From NCBI GenBank assembly GCA_021808425.1, contig JAKBBS010000011.1, positions 1 through 34,636 of the forward strand: DNA of 34,636 nt. Direction: 5' to 3'. Of the stretch, positions 7,949-15,284 are shown in pieces. The notes below the pieces were generated by a model. The model ran no database searches and had not been told where the DNA came from. It was given only the letters and a program-made list of their open reading frames with translations. The position numbers were made by a program, and so were the translations under genes. The first letter of the stretch is position 1; every line of letters starts with the position of its first letter. Source of the stretch: Actinomycetes bacterium. Its GTDB lineage: Bacteria > Actinomycetota > Acidimicrobiia > Acidimicrobiales > Palsa-688.

Positions 7949-8779
7949 TCAAGGGATGCCCCCACATATTTTTGGGTGGCCGTGAGGAGCGTCACGTGAC
8001 GCTTCGTCGAGACCAATACGTGAATCGGGTATCCGTCTGAGTTCACTAACCAGCGAACCGATCCCGACGCCACCCACCGACACGGCGACTAGCACCAGGA
8101 GAAGGCCCAAGTGCGCGAGGTTGTGCACGTGGACTCCGGTCGACACGCTGAGCGATGCGAAGCTCGGAAAGGCGATCCCGATAGCGCCGCCCACCACGAA
8201 CGCTACGCCGCCGATGCCGAGGGTTCTCGCCGCAAAACCCAGACCAAGTCGACGACTAACCTCCGGCGAGGCACCCTTGCGGCGGACCAGCCATCCGACA
8301 AGGCCCCCAACCATCACCTGCACGATTGTTGTACCGAGCCCGAAAAGGGCCCCCGGGACCCACCCCTATAGCGCCGACGGCATCGACGGAGCGAGAACTA
8401 TCTAGGACGATCAGAGCGAATGCACCGAAACCCCACCCGGCGATAAATCCATGCAGCGCGGGCATCGACGGCCGCGGGTCGACGAGGTCCGGTTCGCCGC
8501 AGTCGTCGCGGCCGTCGGGCGCCCAGTGCGGAGCCGCTCCGAGGCCCACGCCTCCTTGGACGTGAGCGTGAATAGGGCCGTGCCCGCGATCGGCCACGTG
8601 TGCTCGTCGGGAGTTACCCCGTGGACCATACCGAGAAGCAGTGCCGTGGCCATCACCGCCCAGAGGGCCAAGACGGCGTGCGGGCTCCGCAGGTCGAGCG
8701 CAAGCAGCGAGCCGCTCAGCATGCGGCTGTCCCGCTTGCGCTCTCCACGCTTGACAAGGTAACGGCATCCATATACCAC
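7949..8779 (-). pseudogene. Decayed NicO/TauE-like multi-pass membrane protein gene
   Basis: Pieces of one membrane protein lie in order but not in one frame. The 5' part (8587-8629) encodes GMVHGVTPDEHTWPI, a block I recall from a family of predicted metal/anion transporters. A second block, ALHGFIAGWGFGAFALIV (about 8405-8458), is in another frame. The frame then returns to the first and reads IVLAPSMPSAL, an in-frame TAG at 8366-8368, then GWVPGALFGLGTTIVQ and a clean C-terminal half to the stop at 7949. So there are at least two compensating frameshifts plus one nonsense codon. Only about 45 codons separate the first two blocks, much less than I expect for the family, which suggests an internal deletion. 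The family assignment is from memory. Confidence 0.65.
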
Positions 8780-8917
8780 GCACCGGAGTATCTGTCGGTA
8801 TTGTCAGGAAAGCCTGGAGTGTTTTTATACAATTTTGGTGCAATTACACGCACGGTCCGGGCAGGGAAACAATCGCCAGCCGTCCTCAGGCAATGAGTGG
8901 GCTAGCTTGTCCGAGAT
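8780..8917. other. Intergenic region between pseudogene remnant and GH2-like gene
   Basis: This is 138 bp without a coding sequence, locally AT-rich (TTTTTATACAATTTTGG near 8821-8837). The GH2-like gene lacks a clear ribosome binding site, and a TAGCTT hexamer lies about 9 bases before its ATG. A leaderless transcript is therefore possible but not shown. Confidence 0.35.
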
Positions 8918-11146
8918 ATGGACCTGAGTGGACCATGGCGCGTCGCTGCGGCGACTGAGGACCTGCGCCGGTCCTTCACTGACGAAGGCTTCGATGACAG
9001 CGGATGGGAGCTCACCTTGGTCCCCGGCCACTGGCGATCAGTCCCGACCCTCCGCGATTCAGATGGGCCTGTGCTTTATCGCAAGCGTTTCACGACGCGG
9101 CCCCCTGGTCCGTCACGGCGCTTCTTCCTCATCTTCGACGGGTTGTTCTACCAGGGGAGCGTGTGGATGGACGGCCAGTACCTCGGCGACACGGAGGGGT
9201 ACTTCTACCCGCAGTCATTCGAGATCACCCAACAGCTCGCCACCGGCGACGAGCATCTCCTGGCGCTGGAAGTAAGTTGTGCGCCTCCAACTGACTGGAC
9301 AGCGAAGCGGAACGTGACCGGAGTTTTCCAGCATTCGCCATATATCGATCCTGCATGGAATCCAGGTGGCATATGGGGACGAGTCCACATAGACGAGACC
9401 GGCCCGCTGCGGATCGTGTCGTTAAAGGTCCTCTGCCAGGAAGCGAACTCGGATCGCGCGACCCTCGACTTGGAAGTTGAAGTCGACACCGTTACTCCGC
9501 TTCGGGCTACATTGCGGACACGGGTATCTCCGAAGAATCTGCCTCCGCCAGCAACTCGCGAACAACCGACCGGTTCCGGTCCGATAATCGCCTCAGCGCC
9601 AACAGGCTCGGCGCTGAGGCACTCCGAGCACAACCTCTCCGCCGGGCTGAATCGCCTCCGATGGACGGTAGCAGTGGAATCCCCCGACTTATGGTGGCCA
9701 AGAGCACTAGGCAGTCAGCCTCTCTACGGAATCGACGTGGACGCGGCAATCACCGACGCCACCCCGCCAGCCGACGGCCCCCCGCCAGCCGAGAACTCAG
9801 CCGTGAGCGATCGACGTCAAGTCGTCACAGGGCTTCGACAGTCGCGCTTGCGCAATTTCGTTACAACACTCAATGGAGAGCGGATGTACTTAAAGGGCGT
9901 CAACTGCGCCCCAACACGGCGGGATATCGCCACCGCAACTCCAGCCGAGGTGGTCCGCGACGTGAGATTGGCATCGGAGGCCGGTTTCGACATGATGCGT
10001 CTGGACGGTCACATCGCCCGCCCCGAGCTTTACGCCGAAGCCGACCGCCTGGGCATGCTTATCTGGCAAGACCTACCGTTGAAATGGGGCTACGCGGCGG
10101 TTCGCCGCCAGGCCGCATTGGAAGCCCGTCGAGCTGTGCGCCTTCTCGGCCATCACCCGAGCATCGTCGCTTGGTGCGCCCACAACGAAGCCTTTCGAGT
10201 CGACTCGGCGCCATCAGACTTCCAGAGAAGACAAACACCGCTTCGAGTCGCCGCAACCTCGGTCCGACCCGACTGGGATGCGGCTCTTTTGGACCGTTCC
10301 TTGCGGCGAGCCTTGGAATCCGAAGACGGCACCCGCGCGGTGATAGGCCGGTCCGGCGCGCTTCCTCATCCGGGCGGGGCGACCGACAGTCACCTGTTCT
10401 TCGGCTGGTACTACGGCGACGCGGCTGGACTGGCCAGTCTGATCTCCAGGCTGCCGATCGCCGGCCGGTTCGTCGGAGCTTTCGGAGCACAATCCGTCCC
10501 CGACTCCGCCGACTTCATGGACCCTCGCAGCTGGCCGGACCTCGACTGGGATGGACTCGCAGCGCATTTCGGGATGGACACGCAGACCTTCCAAGAAAGG
10601 CTGCCCCCTTCGCATTTCACGACCTTCGACGAGTGGAGGGCCGCAAGCCAGCGACTGCAGGCTAACCTGCTCCGCTATCAAATAGAGACACTTCGCCGCC
10701 TCAAGTACCGCCCCTCAGGTGGGTTCTGTGTATCGATGCTCGCCGACGCGCAGCCGGCAGTTTCGTTTTCCCTGTTCGACCACAACCGACTTCCAAAAAG
10801 CGCTTACCGGGCTGTCCGTGCGGCCTGTGCACCGCTGATCGTCTGCGCAGACCGGCTTTCGGCGACCTACAGCCCCGGGGATCGGGTGTCTCTGAGCGTA
10901 CACGCCGTCAACGACATGCGCCGGCCTGTCGAACGCGCCATCGTGGAGGCAGTGATTCGCTATCCGGGCGGTGAGCGGCGCTGGCGCTTTGAGGGCGAAG
11001 TTCCGACCGACTCGTGCGTGCTCATCGCGAAACCGTCAGTCACGCTTCCGGAGTCCACCGCTCCCGGCCGGCTCGTGGTCGAGCTCGCTCTCGGCTGGGC
11101 CGGTGGACGAGCTTCGAACCGGTACCTTGCCTCCGTAGTCATGTGA
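8918..11146 (+). CDS. Glycoside hydrolase family 2-like protein lacking the catalytic nucleophile
   Basis: This 742-residue protein has the GH2 layout. An N-terminal jelly-roll sugar-binding domain covers about 1-165 (MDLSGPWRVA..., AWNPGGIWGRVHI). An Ig-like domain covers about 165-330, and a TIM barrel runs from about 335 to 650 (YLKGVNCAP...). The acid/base Glu is present in AWCAHNEAF (E424). The segment that normally reads (S/T)EFG-Q, carrying the nucleophile Glu, reads GAFGAQSVP here, with Ala at residue 521 (codon GCT, 10478-10480). By homology it resembles beta-mannosidase/beta-glucuronidase-type enzymes. With this substitution, retaining hydrolysis would not be expected. It may be a binding protein or use another mechanism. 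No signal peptide is seen, so it is probably cytoplasmic. An SCP2-like gene follows after 39 bp. Confidence 0.82.
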   Translation: MDLSGPWRVAAATEDLRRSFTDEGFDDSGWELTLVPGHWRSVPTLRDSDGPVLYRKRFTTRPPGPSRRFFLIFDGLFYQGSVWMDGQYLGDTEGYFYPQSFEITQQLATGDEHLLALEVSCAPPTDWTAKRNVTGVFQHSPYIDPAWNPGGIWGRVHIDETGPLRIVSLKVLCQEANSDRATLDLEVEVDTVTPLRATLRTRVSPKNLPPPATREQPTGSGPIIASAPTGSALRHSEHNLSAGLNRLRWTVAVESPDLWWPRALGSQPLYGIDVDAAITDATPPADGPPPAENSAVSDRRQVVTGLRQSRLRNFVTTLNGERMYLKGVNCAPTRRDIATATPAEVVRDVRLASEAGFDMMRLDGHIARPELYAEADRLGMLIWQDLPLKWGYAAVRRQAALEARRAVRLLGHHPSIVAWCAHNEAFRVDSAPSDFQRRQTPLRVAATSVRPDWDAALLDRSLRRALESEDGTRAVIGRSGALPHPGGATDSHLFFGWYYGDAAGLASLISRLPIAGRFVGAFGAQSVPDSADFMDPRSWPDLDWDGLAAHFGMDTQTFQERLPPSHFTTFDEWRAASQRLQANLLRYQIETLRRLKYRPSGGFCVSMLADAQPAVSFSLFDHNRLPKSAYRAVRAACAPLIVCADRLSATYSPGDRVSLSVHAVNDMRRPVERAIVEAVIRYPGGERRWRFEGEVPTDSCVLIAKPSVTLPESTAPGRLVVELALGWAGGRASNRYLASVVM

Positions 11147-11185
11147 CTGGATCTACGATCATGCCAGACCGATGATGGTGTCGAG

Positions 11186-11638
11186 ATGACGGAGAAAATG
11201 CCAGACCACGACGACTCCCGCTCCTCACGGCCGGAGGAGCCGATGCTGGTGTTCCTCTCCGAGAAATGGTTCGAGAAAATCATGGAATTCGCCAAAGCCG
11301 CTATCGAGCCGACCGGCGAAACATTCGTAGTGGAGCAGATCGTAGAAGGGACCCCGGACGGAACGGTCCGCTACAGGGTGCAAGCAGCAGGTGGGATTTC
11401 TCGGGTGGCGTGGCCGGTGCCCGCAGACGCGCCTGATCCGGACTTGACCGTCACCTGTCAATGGGACACGGCCGTGGAGATAGCTTCGGGGCGCCTGATT
11501 GCAGGCCAGGCTCTGCTCGACGGCAAACTCCGCGTCCGCGGCAACCCTTCTTCGAACCTTTTGGCAGATGGCACCGACTTTGCTGATCCGCTGCCCGCGG
11601 AGGTCCGCCGTATCACGAACTTCGCTCCAGGCGGATAA
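11186..11638 (+). CDS. SCP2 sterol-transfer-like domain protein
   Basis: This 150-residue soluble protein contains one SCP2-like domain at about residues 45-130: a V-R-Y-R-V strand, then DLTVTCQWDTAVEIASGRL and the late AGQALLDGKLRVRGNPS block typical of SCP2/alkyl-sulfatase C-terminal folds. Such domains bind lipids or other hydrophobic ligands; no enzymatic activity is implied. It lies 39 bp after the GH2-like gene and 103 bp before a small hypothetical gene on the same strand, so the three may be co-transcribed. No membrane segment or signal peptide is present. Confidence 0.75.
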   Translation: MTEKMPDHDDSRSSRPEEPMLVFLSEKWFEKIMEFAKAAIEPTGETFVVEQIVEGTPDGTVRYRVQAAGGISRVAWPVPADAPDPDLTVTCQWDTAVEIASGRLIAGQALLDGKLRVRGNPSSNLLADGTDFADPLPAEVRRITNFAPGG

Positions 11639-11741
11639 CCGAGCTGGAGTTCTCCCGGCGTAGCCGCTTACCACCACGAGCAGAGCGGGCGGACGGCCGA
11701 GCGACTAAGTTGGGCGAACCACGACGCAGGAGGTAGGGCAA

Positions 11742-11960
11742 GTGACGCTGTCGGAAGTAATCGACGACCAGTTCCTCACCCGCTATCGGGCACTGCTCGA
11801 CGCGGAGGATGCGGCCTTCGACGAACTCGAACACGCCTTCGAAGACGGGGACAGGAACCATTTCGACAAAGATCTGTCAGCCTGGCGCAACGCAGTCGAA
11901 CAGAAACTCGGGTATCTCCACCGCCTCGGGGTGGTATCGCCGCCTACGATCCGCTCCTAG
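11742..11960 (+). CDS. Small hypothetical protein (72 aa)
   Basis: This GTG-start gene has a strong ribosome binding site (AGGAGGT, eight bases upstream), which is the main reason to call it real. The product is acidic and predicted helical, with no membrane segment: MTLSEVIDDQFLTRYRALLD followed by a run rich in Asp/Glu (AEDAAFDELEHAFEDGD). I do not recognise the family. It follows the SCP2-like gene on the same strand. Its role is unknown. Confidence 0.6.
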   Translation: MTLSEVIDDQFLTRYRALLDAEDAAFDELEHAFEDGDRNHFDKDLSAWRNAVEQKLGYLHRLGVVSPPTIRS

Positions 11961-12082
11961 CGCGGTCCGACAACAGTCCGGATCGTTCCCCTGGTTGGCC
12001 GACCGCGTAGGACACGGCCTATCGTCGGTGACCGGACAACCACCGCGATAACCGCGCTTTCGATGGAGGCTCGAAACAAGAT

Positions 12083-13075
12083 ATGACTGCCACGCCAGTT
12101 AGAGTTGCTGTGACAGGTGCCGCCGGGCAGATCGGCTACAGCTTGCTGTTCCGTATTGCTAGCGGCGCAATCATGGGACCAGATCAGCCGGTCATCCTGC
12201 AACTTCTAGAAGTGACGCCGGCTCTTTCCGCCCTTCGTGGGGTTGTGATGGAGCTCGACGACTGCGCCTTCCCGCTTCTCGCAGATGTGGTCGCCACCGA
12301 CGACCCGAACGTCGCTTTCGCCGACGCGAACATAGCGCTGCTCGTGGGGGCCCGGCCGCGAAGCAAGGGCATGGAACGCAAGGACCTTCTAGAAGCGAAC
12401 GGGGCAATTTTTTCCGTAGCAGGAAAAGCGCTATCCGACAACGCTGCCAAGGACATAAAGGTTCTCGTGGTCGGCAACCCTGCGAACACGAATGCGCTGA
12501 TCGCGATGCACAACGCCCCGGCGATACCTGCTGAGCGGTTCACCGCGATGACACGCCTCGACCAGAACCGTGCCAAGGCGCAGCTTGCAGCCAAGTCCGG
12601 CCGGACTGTCAGCGACGTCACAAACATGGCGATCTGGGGCAATCACTCGGCGACGCAATACCCCGACATCACCCATGCCCGCATCGGGGGCGCCCCCGCA
12701 TCAGAGGTAATCGGCGACCACGACTGGGTGGTGAGCGAGTTCATCCCCGTGGTTCAGCAACGGGGCGCTGCGATCATCGAAGCGCGTGGAGCGTCGAGCG
12801 CCGCCTCCGCTGCGAGCGCCGCCATAGATCACGTCCACGACTGGATCGCAGGCACGAGCGAAGGCGACTGGTTGTCGATGAGCGTGCCCTCCGACGGGTC
12901 CTACGGGGTTCCCGAAGGTCTCATCTCGTCGTTTCCGGTCACTACAAGCGCAGGACAGTACAGCATCGTCCGCGGCCTGACGATCGACGAGTTCTCTCAG
13001 GATCGAATCGACAACACGGTAGCGGAGCTCGCCGAGGAACGCGACGCCGTGCGCGCACTCGGGCTCATACCCTGA
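12083..13075 (+). CDS. mdh: Malate dehydrogenase (NAD-dependent)
   Basis: This 330-residue enzyme of the cytosolic-type MDH family interconverts malate and oxaloacetate in the TCA cycle (EC 1.1.1.37). Visible motifs are the NAD-binding loop [18 protein letters not shown] (11-28), the substrate-binding [11 protein letters not shown] (89-99), MTRLDQNRA with the relay Asp160 and Arg163, and the catalytic His188 in [12 protein letters not shown]. Length is normal for the family. A GGAGG stretch lies about 13 bases before the ATG, a little far. It converges with icd, with only 40 bp between the stops; no clear terminator was seen there. Confidence 0.96.
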   Translation: MTATPVRVAVTGAAGQIGYSLLFRIASGAIMGPDQPVILQLLEVTPALSALRGVVMELDDCAFPLLADVVATDDPNVAFADANIALLVGARPRSKGMERKDLLEANGAIFSVAGKALSDNAAKDIKVLVVGNPANTNALIAMHNAPAIPAERFTAMTRLDQNRAKAQLAAKSGRTVSDVTNMAIWGNHSATQYPDITHARIGGAPASEVIGDHDWVVSEFIPVVQQRGAAIIEARGASSAASAASAAIDHVHDWIAGTSEGDWLSMSVPSDGSYGVPEGLISSFPVTTSAGQYSIVRGLTIDEFSQDRIDNTVAELAEERDAVRALGLIP

Positions 13076-13115
13076 CGCTCCCCGCCCGTCTCTGACGCTC
13101 CGCGCAGAGGTCGAG

Positions 13116-14312
13116 CTACAGGCGGTCGACGATCGCCGAAGCGAACTCGGACGTCTTGACCTCGGTAGCGCCGTCCATCTGACGGGCGAAGTCGTAAGTC
13201 ACGATCTTGTCCGCGATCGTGGCCTCCATCGCCCGGACGATGTCGTCGGCAGCCTCCTGCCACCCAAGGTGCTCGAACATCATGACCCCTGAAAGCAGGA
13301 CCGAACCAGGGTTGACCTTGTCGAGACCCGCATATTTGGGTGCCGTACCGTGCGTCGCCTCGAAGATGCCGTGGCCGGTCACGTAGTTGATGTTGGCGCC
13401 CGGAGCGATCCCGATCCCGCCGACCTGCGCGGCCAGCGCGTCTGAAAGGTAGTCGCCGTTTAGGTTGGTAGTCGCTATTACATCGAACTCGTCAGGGCGG
13501 GTCAGCACCTGCTGAAGCGTGATATCGGCTATGGCGTCCCTTACCAGAATGCGCTCCCCAGGCTTGCCGGCGCAGTCATCCCACCCGACGGCCACGTCGG
13601 CGAACTCGTCGCGCACTACCTCGTAGCCCCAGTTGCGGAAAGCCCCCTCGGTGAACTTCTGGATGTTCCCCTTGTGCACGAGCGTCACGGACTTGCGACC
13701 GTGGCTCACGGCATAGTTCACAGCCGCACGGACCAGACGCTTCGAGCCAGTTTCGGACACCGGCTTGATTCCAACACCGCTGTCAGCCCGGATGTCCCAC
13801 CCGAACTCGTCGTGGAGCACGCTGATCAGTCGCTTCGCTTCGGGGGTGCCTTCCTGGACCTCGAGGCCTGCGTAGATGTCTTCGGTGTTCTCCCGGAAGA
13901 TGACCATATCCACAAGATCCGGACGCTTTACCGGCGACGGGACTCCCTCGAACCACCGCACGGGGCGCAGGCAGACGTACAAGTCGAGAAGCTGTCGCAG
14001 CGCCACGTTCAGGGAACGAAATCCACCTCCGACAGGAGTGGTAAGCGGTCCTTTGATCCCGATCAGGTACTCACGAAAGACATCTACAGTCTCTTGGGGA
14101 AGCCAGTCGCCGACCTCGTTGAAGGCCTTCTCGCCAGCGAGCACCTCCTTCCACGCGATCCTCTTCGCGTACTTGGCGGCCGCAGCATCGAGCACGGTCT
14201 GCGCCGCAGGCCAGATATCTACTCCCGTACCGTCACCTTCGATGTAGGGGATTATCGGCTCGTCGGAAACTGCGAGGGTGCCGTCGGATTGCATCGTGAT
14301 CTTGTCAGCCAT
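13116..14312 (-). CDS. icd: Isocitrate dehydrogenase (NADP-dependent)
   Basis: This 398-residue enzyme closely resembles the E. coli-type homodimeric isocitrate dehydrogenase, which oxidatively decarboxylates isocitrate to 2-oxoglutarate (EC 1.1.1.42). Active-site residues fall at a constant offset from E. coli: Ser100 in [13 protein letters not shown] (the Ser that AceK phosphorylates in E. coli), Arg106, Arg116, Arg140 and Tyr147. The NADP-specific pair Lys-Tyr is present in [17 protein letters not shown]. No aceK gene is visible nearby. It lies 64 bp downstream of metF on the same strand and may be partly read from it. It converges with mdh. Confidence 0.97.
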   Translation of the reverse strand: MADKITMQSDGTLAVSDEPIIPYIEGDGTGVDIWPAAQTVLDAAAAKYAKRIAWKEVLAGEKAFNEVGDWLPQETVDVFREYLIGIKGPLTTPVGGGFRSLNVALRQLLDLYVCLRPVRWFEGVPSPVKRPDLVDMVIFRENTEDIYAGLEVQEGTPEAKRLISVLHDEFGWDIRADSGVGIKPVSETGSKRLVRAAVNYAVSHGRKSVTLVHKGNIQKFTEGAFRNWGYEVVRDEFADVAVGWDDCAGKPGERILVRDAIADITLQQVLTRPDEFDVIATTNLNGDYLSDALAAQVGGIGIAPGANINYVTGHGIFEATHGTAPKYAGLDKVNPGSVLLSGVMMFEHLGWQEAADDIVRAMEATIADKIVTYDFARQMDGATEVKTSEFASAIVDRL

Positions 14313-14376
14313 ACACCCCCGACTCTATCCGACGTAGCTCAGAGCGCCCCACCGGCCGCCCAACTACAGCCTGGCC

Positions 14377-15240
14377 TCAACGCCGGAGCGGTTGCCCAAG
14401 CCCAAGGCTGTCGTAGATCTCGATCGTCGCCTTCGAGCGGTTCAGTGTGTAGAAGTGCAAACCCGGAGCGCCAGCGTCGAGCAGATCCTGGCAAAGCTTC
14501 GTGGCGAGCTCAATTCCGACTTTCCTAACCTCACTTGGACTTCCGCCAGCATGGAGGACGGCGACCATGTCGGCCGGCACGGCTGCCCCCATCTGCGCCC
14601 TGCGCGGTATCGCCGAAAGGCTCGTGACTGGCATGATCCCGGGAATAATCGGCTTGTCCATCCCCCGCTTTTCGAGGTCCTCGACCAGCCTCAGGTAATC
14701 CTCGACCCGGAAGAAAAACTGTGTCACGGCGAAATCGGCGAGCGCCAGCTTCGCGACTAGATGGTTCCGATCCGACGAGAGATCCAAGGACTTCGGGTGC
14801 CCGGCGGGGTGGGCGGCGACGCCGATCGAGAAGCCACCAATCGCCCGTGCGAGCTCCACGAGCTCGCACGCGAAGCGCAACTCTCCTTCCCCCATCGATG
14901 GGTCGTCGGGAGGATCCCCGCCGAGGGCCATCAGGTTCTCTACACCGGCTTTTCGCAAATCGACGAGGATCTCGGCGAGCTCGAGGCGGCTGTGCGCTGC
15001 ACACACGAGGTGGGCCATCGGGGTGAGAGACGTTGTGGCCAGCATGGCGACAACGAGGTCGTAGGTACGACGGCGAGATATGCGCCCACCTCGGTACGTA
15101 ACCGAGACAAAGGACGGTCGAAGTGGCTGCAGTTCCATGAGCGTATCGACCAGGACAGCGTGCTCGGCGTCGTCGCGCGGGGGGAAGAACTCGAAGGAAA
15201 AGGTACGCCCCGCGGCTAACAGGTTACCGATACGCGCCAT
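14377..15240 (-). CDS. metF: Methylenetetrahydrofolate reductase
   Basis: This 287-residue FAD enzyme reduces 5,10-methylene-THF to 5-methyl-THF for methionine synthesis. Motifs: FSFEFFPP with the catalytic Glu17, VSVTYRGG, the folate-binding ALGGDPP around Asp109, and FFFRVEDY/PIIPGIMPV near the middle of the barrel. An open frame extends another 100 codons upstream, but that part is low-complexity Arg-rich sequence overlapping the divergent purN-purH gene. I therefore place the start at the ATG at 15240, where the family's N-terminus begins. It is divergent from the purine fusion gene, with only 44 bp between the starts, so the promoters must lie very close to or inside the genes. Confidence 0.95.
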   Translation of the reverse strand: MARIGNLLAAGRTFSFEFFPPRDDAEHAVLVDTLMELQPLRPSFVSVTYRGGRISRRRTYDLVVAMLATTSLTPMAHLVCAAHSRLELAEILVDLRKAGVENLMALGGDPPDDPSMGEGELRFACELVELARAIGGFSIGVAAHPAGHPKSLDLSSDRNHLVAKLALADFAVTQFFFRVEDYLRLVEDLEKRGMDKPIIPGIMPVTSLSAIPRRAQMGAAVPADMVAVLHAGGSPSEVRKVGIELATKLCQDLLDAGAPGLHFYTLNRSKATIEIYDSLGLGQPLRR

Positions 15241-15284
15241 TTCCACAGAATAGGCAGCCCTACGGCGCCTAGTAGCCTTGTTGC

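Noticed and set aside
8256..8843. A 195-codon minus-strand open frame taken as an intact gene
   Set aside because: Only its middle (HGFIAGWG block) matches a protein family; the rest is out of frame with the neighbouring blocks. It is part of the pseudogene.
9750..9792. Short direct repeat CCGCCAGCCGA (two copies) in the GH2-like gene
   Set aside because: It is a Pro/Ala-rich loop in a coding region (PPADG/PPAEN); simple-sequence bias explains it.
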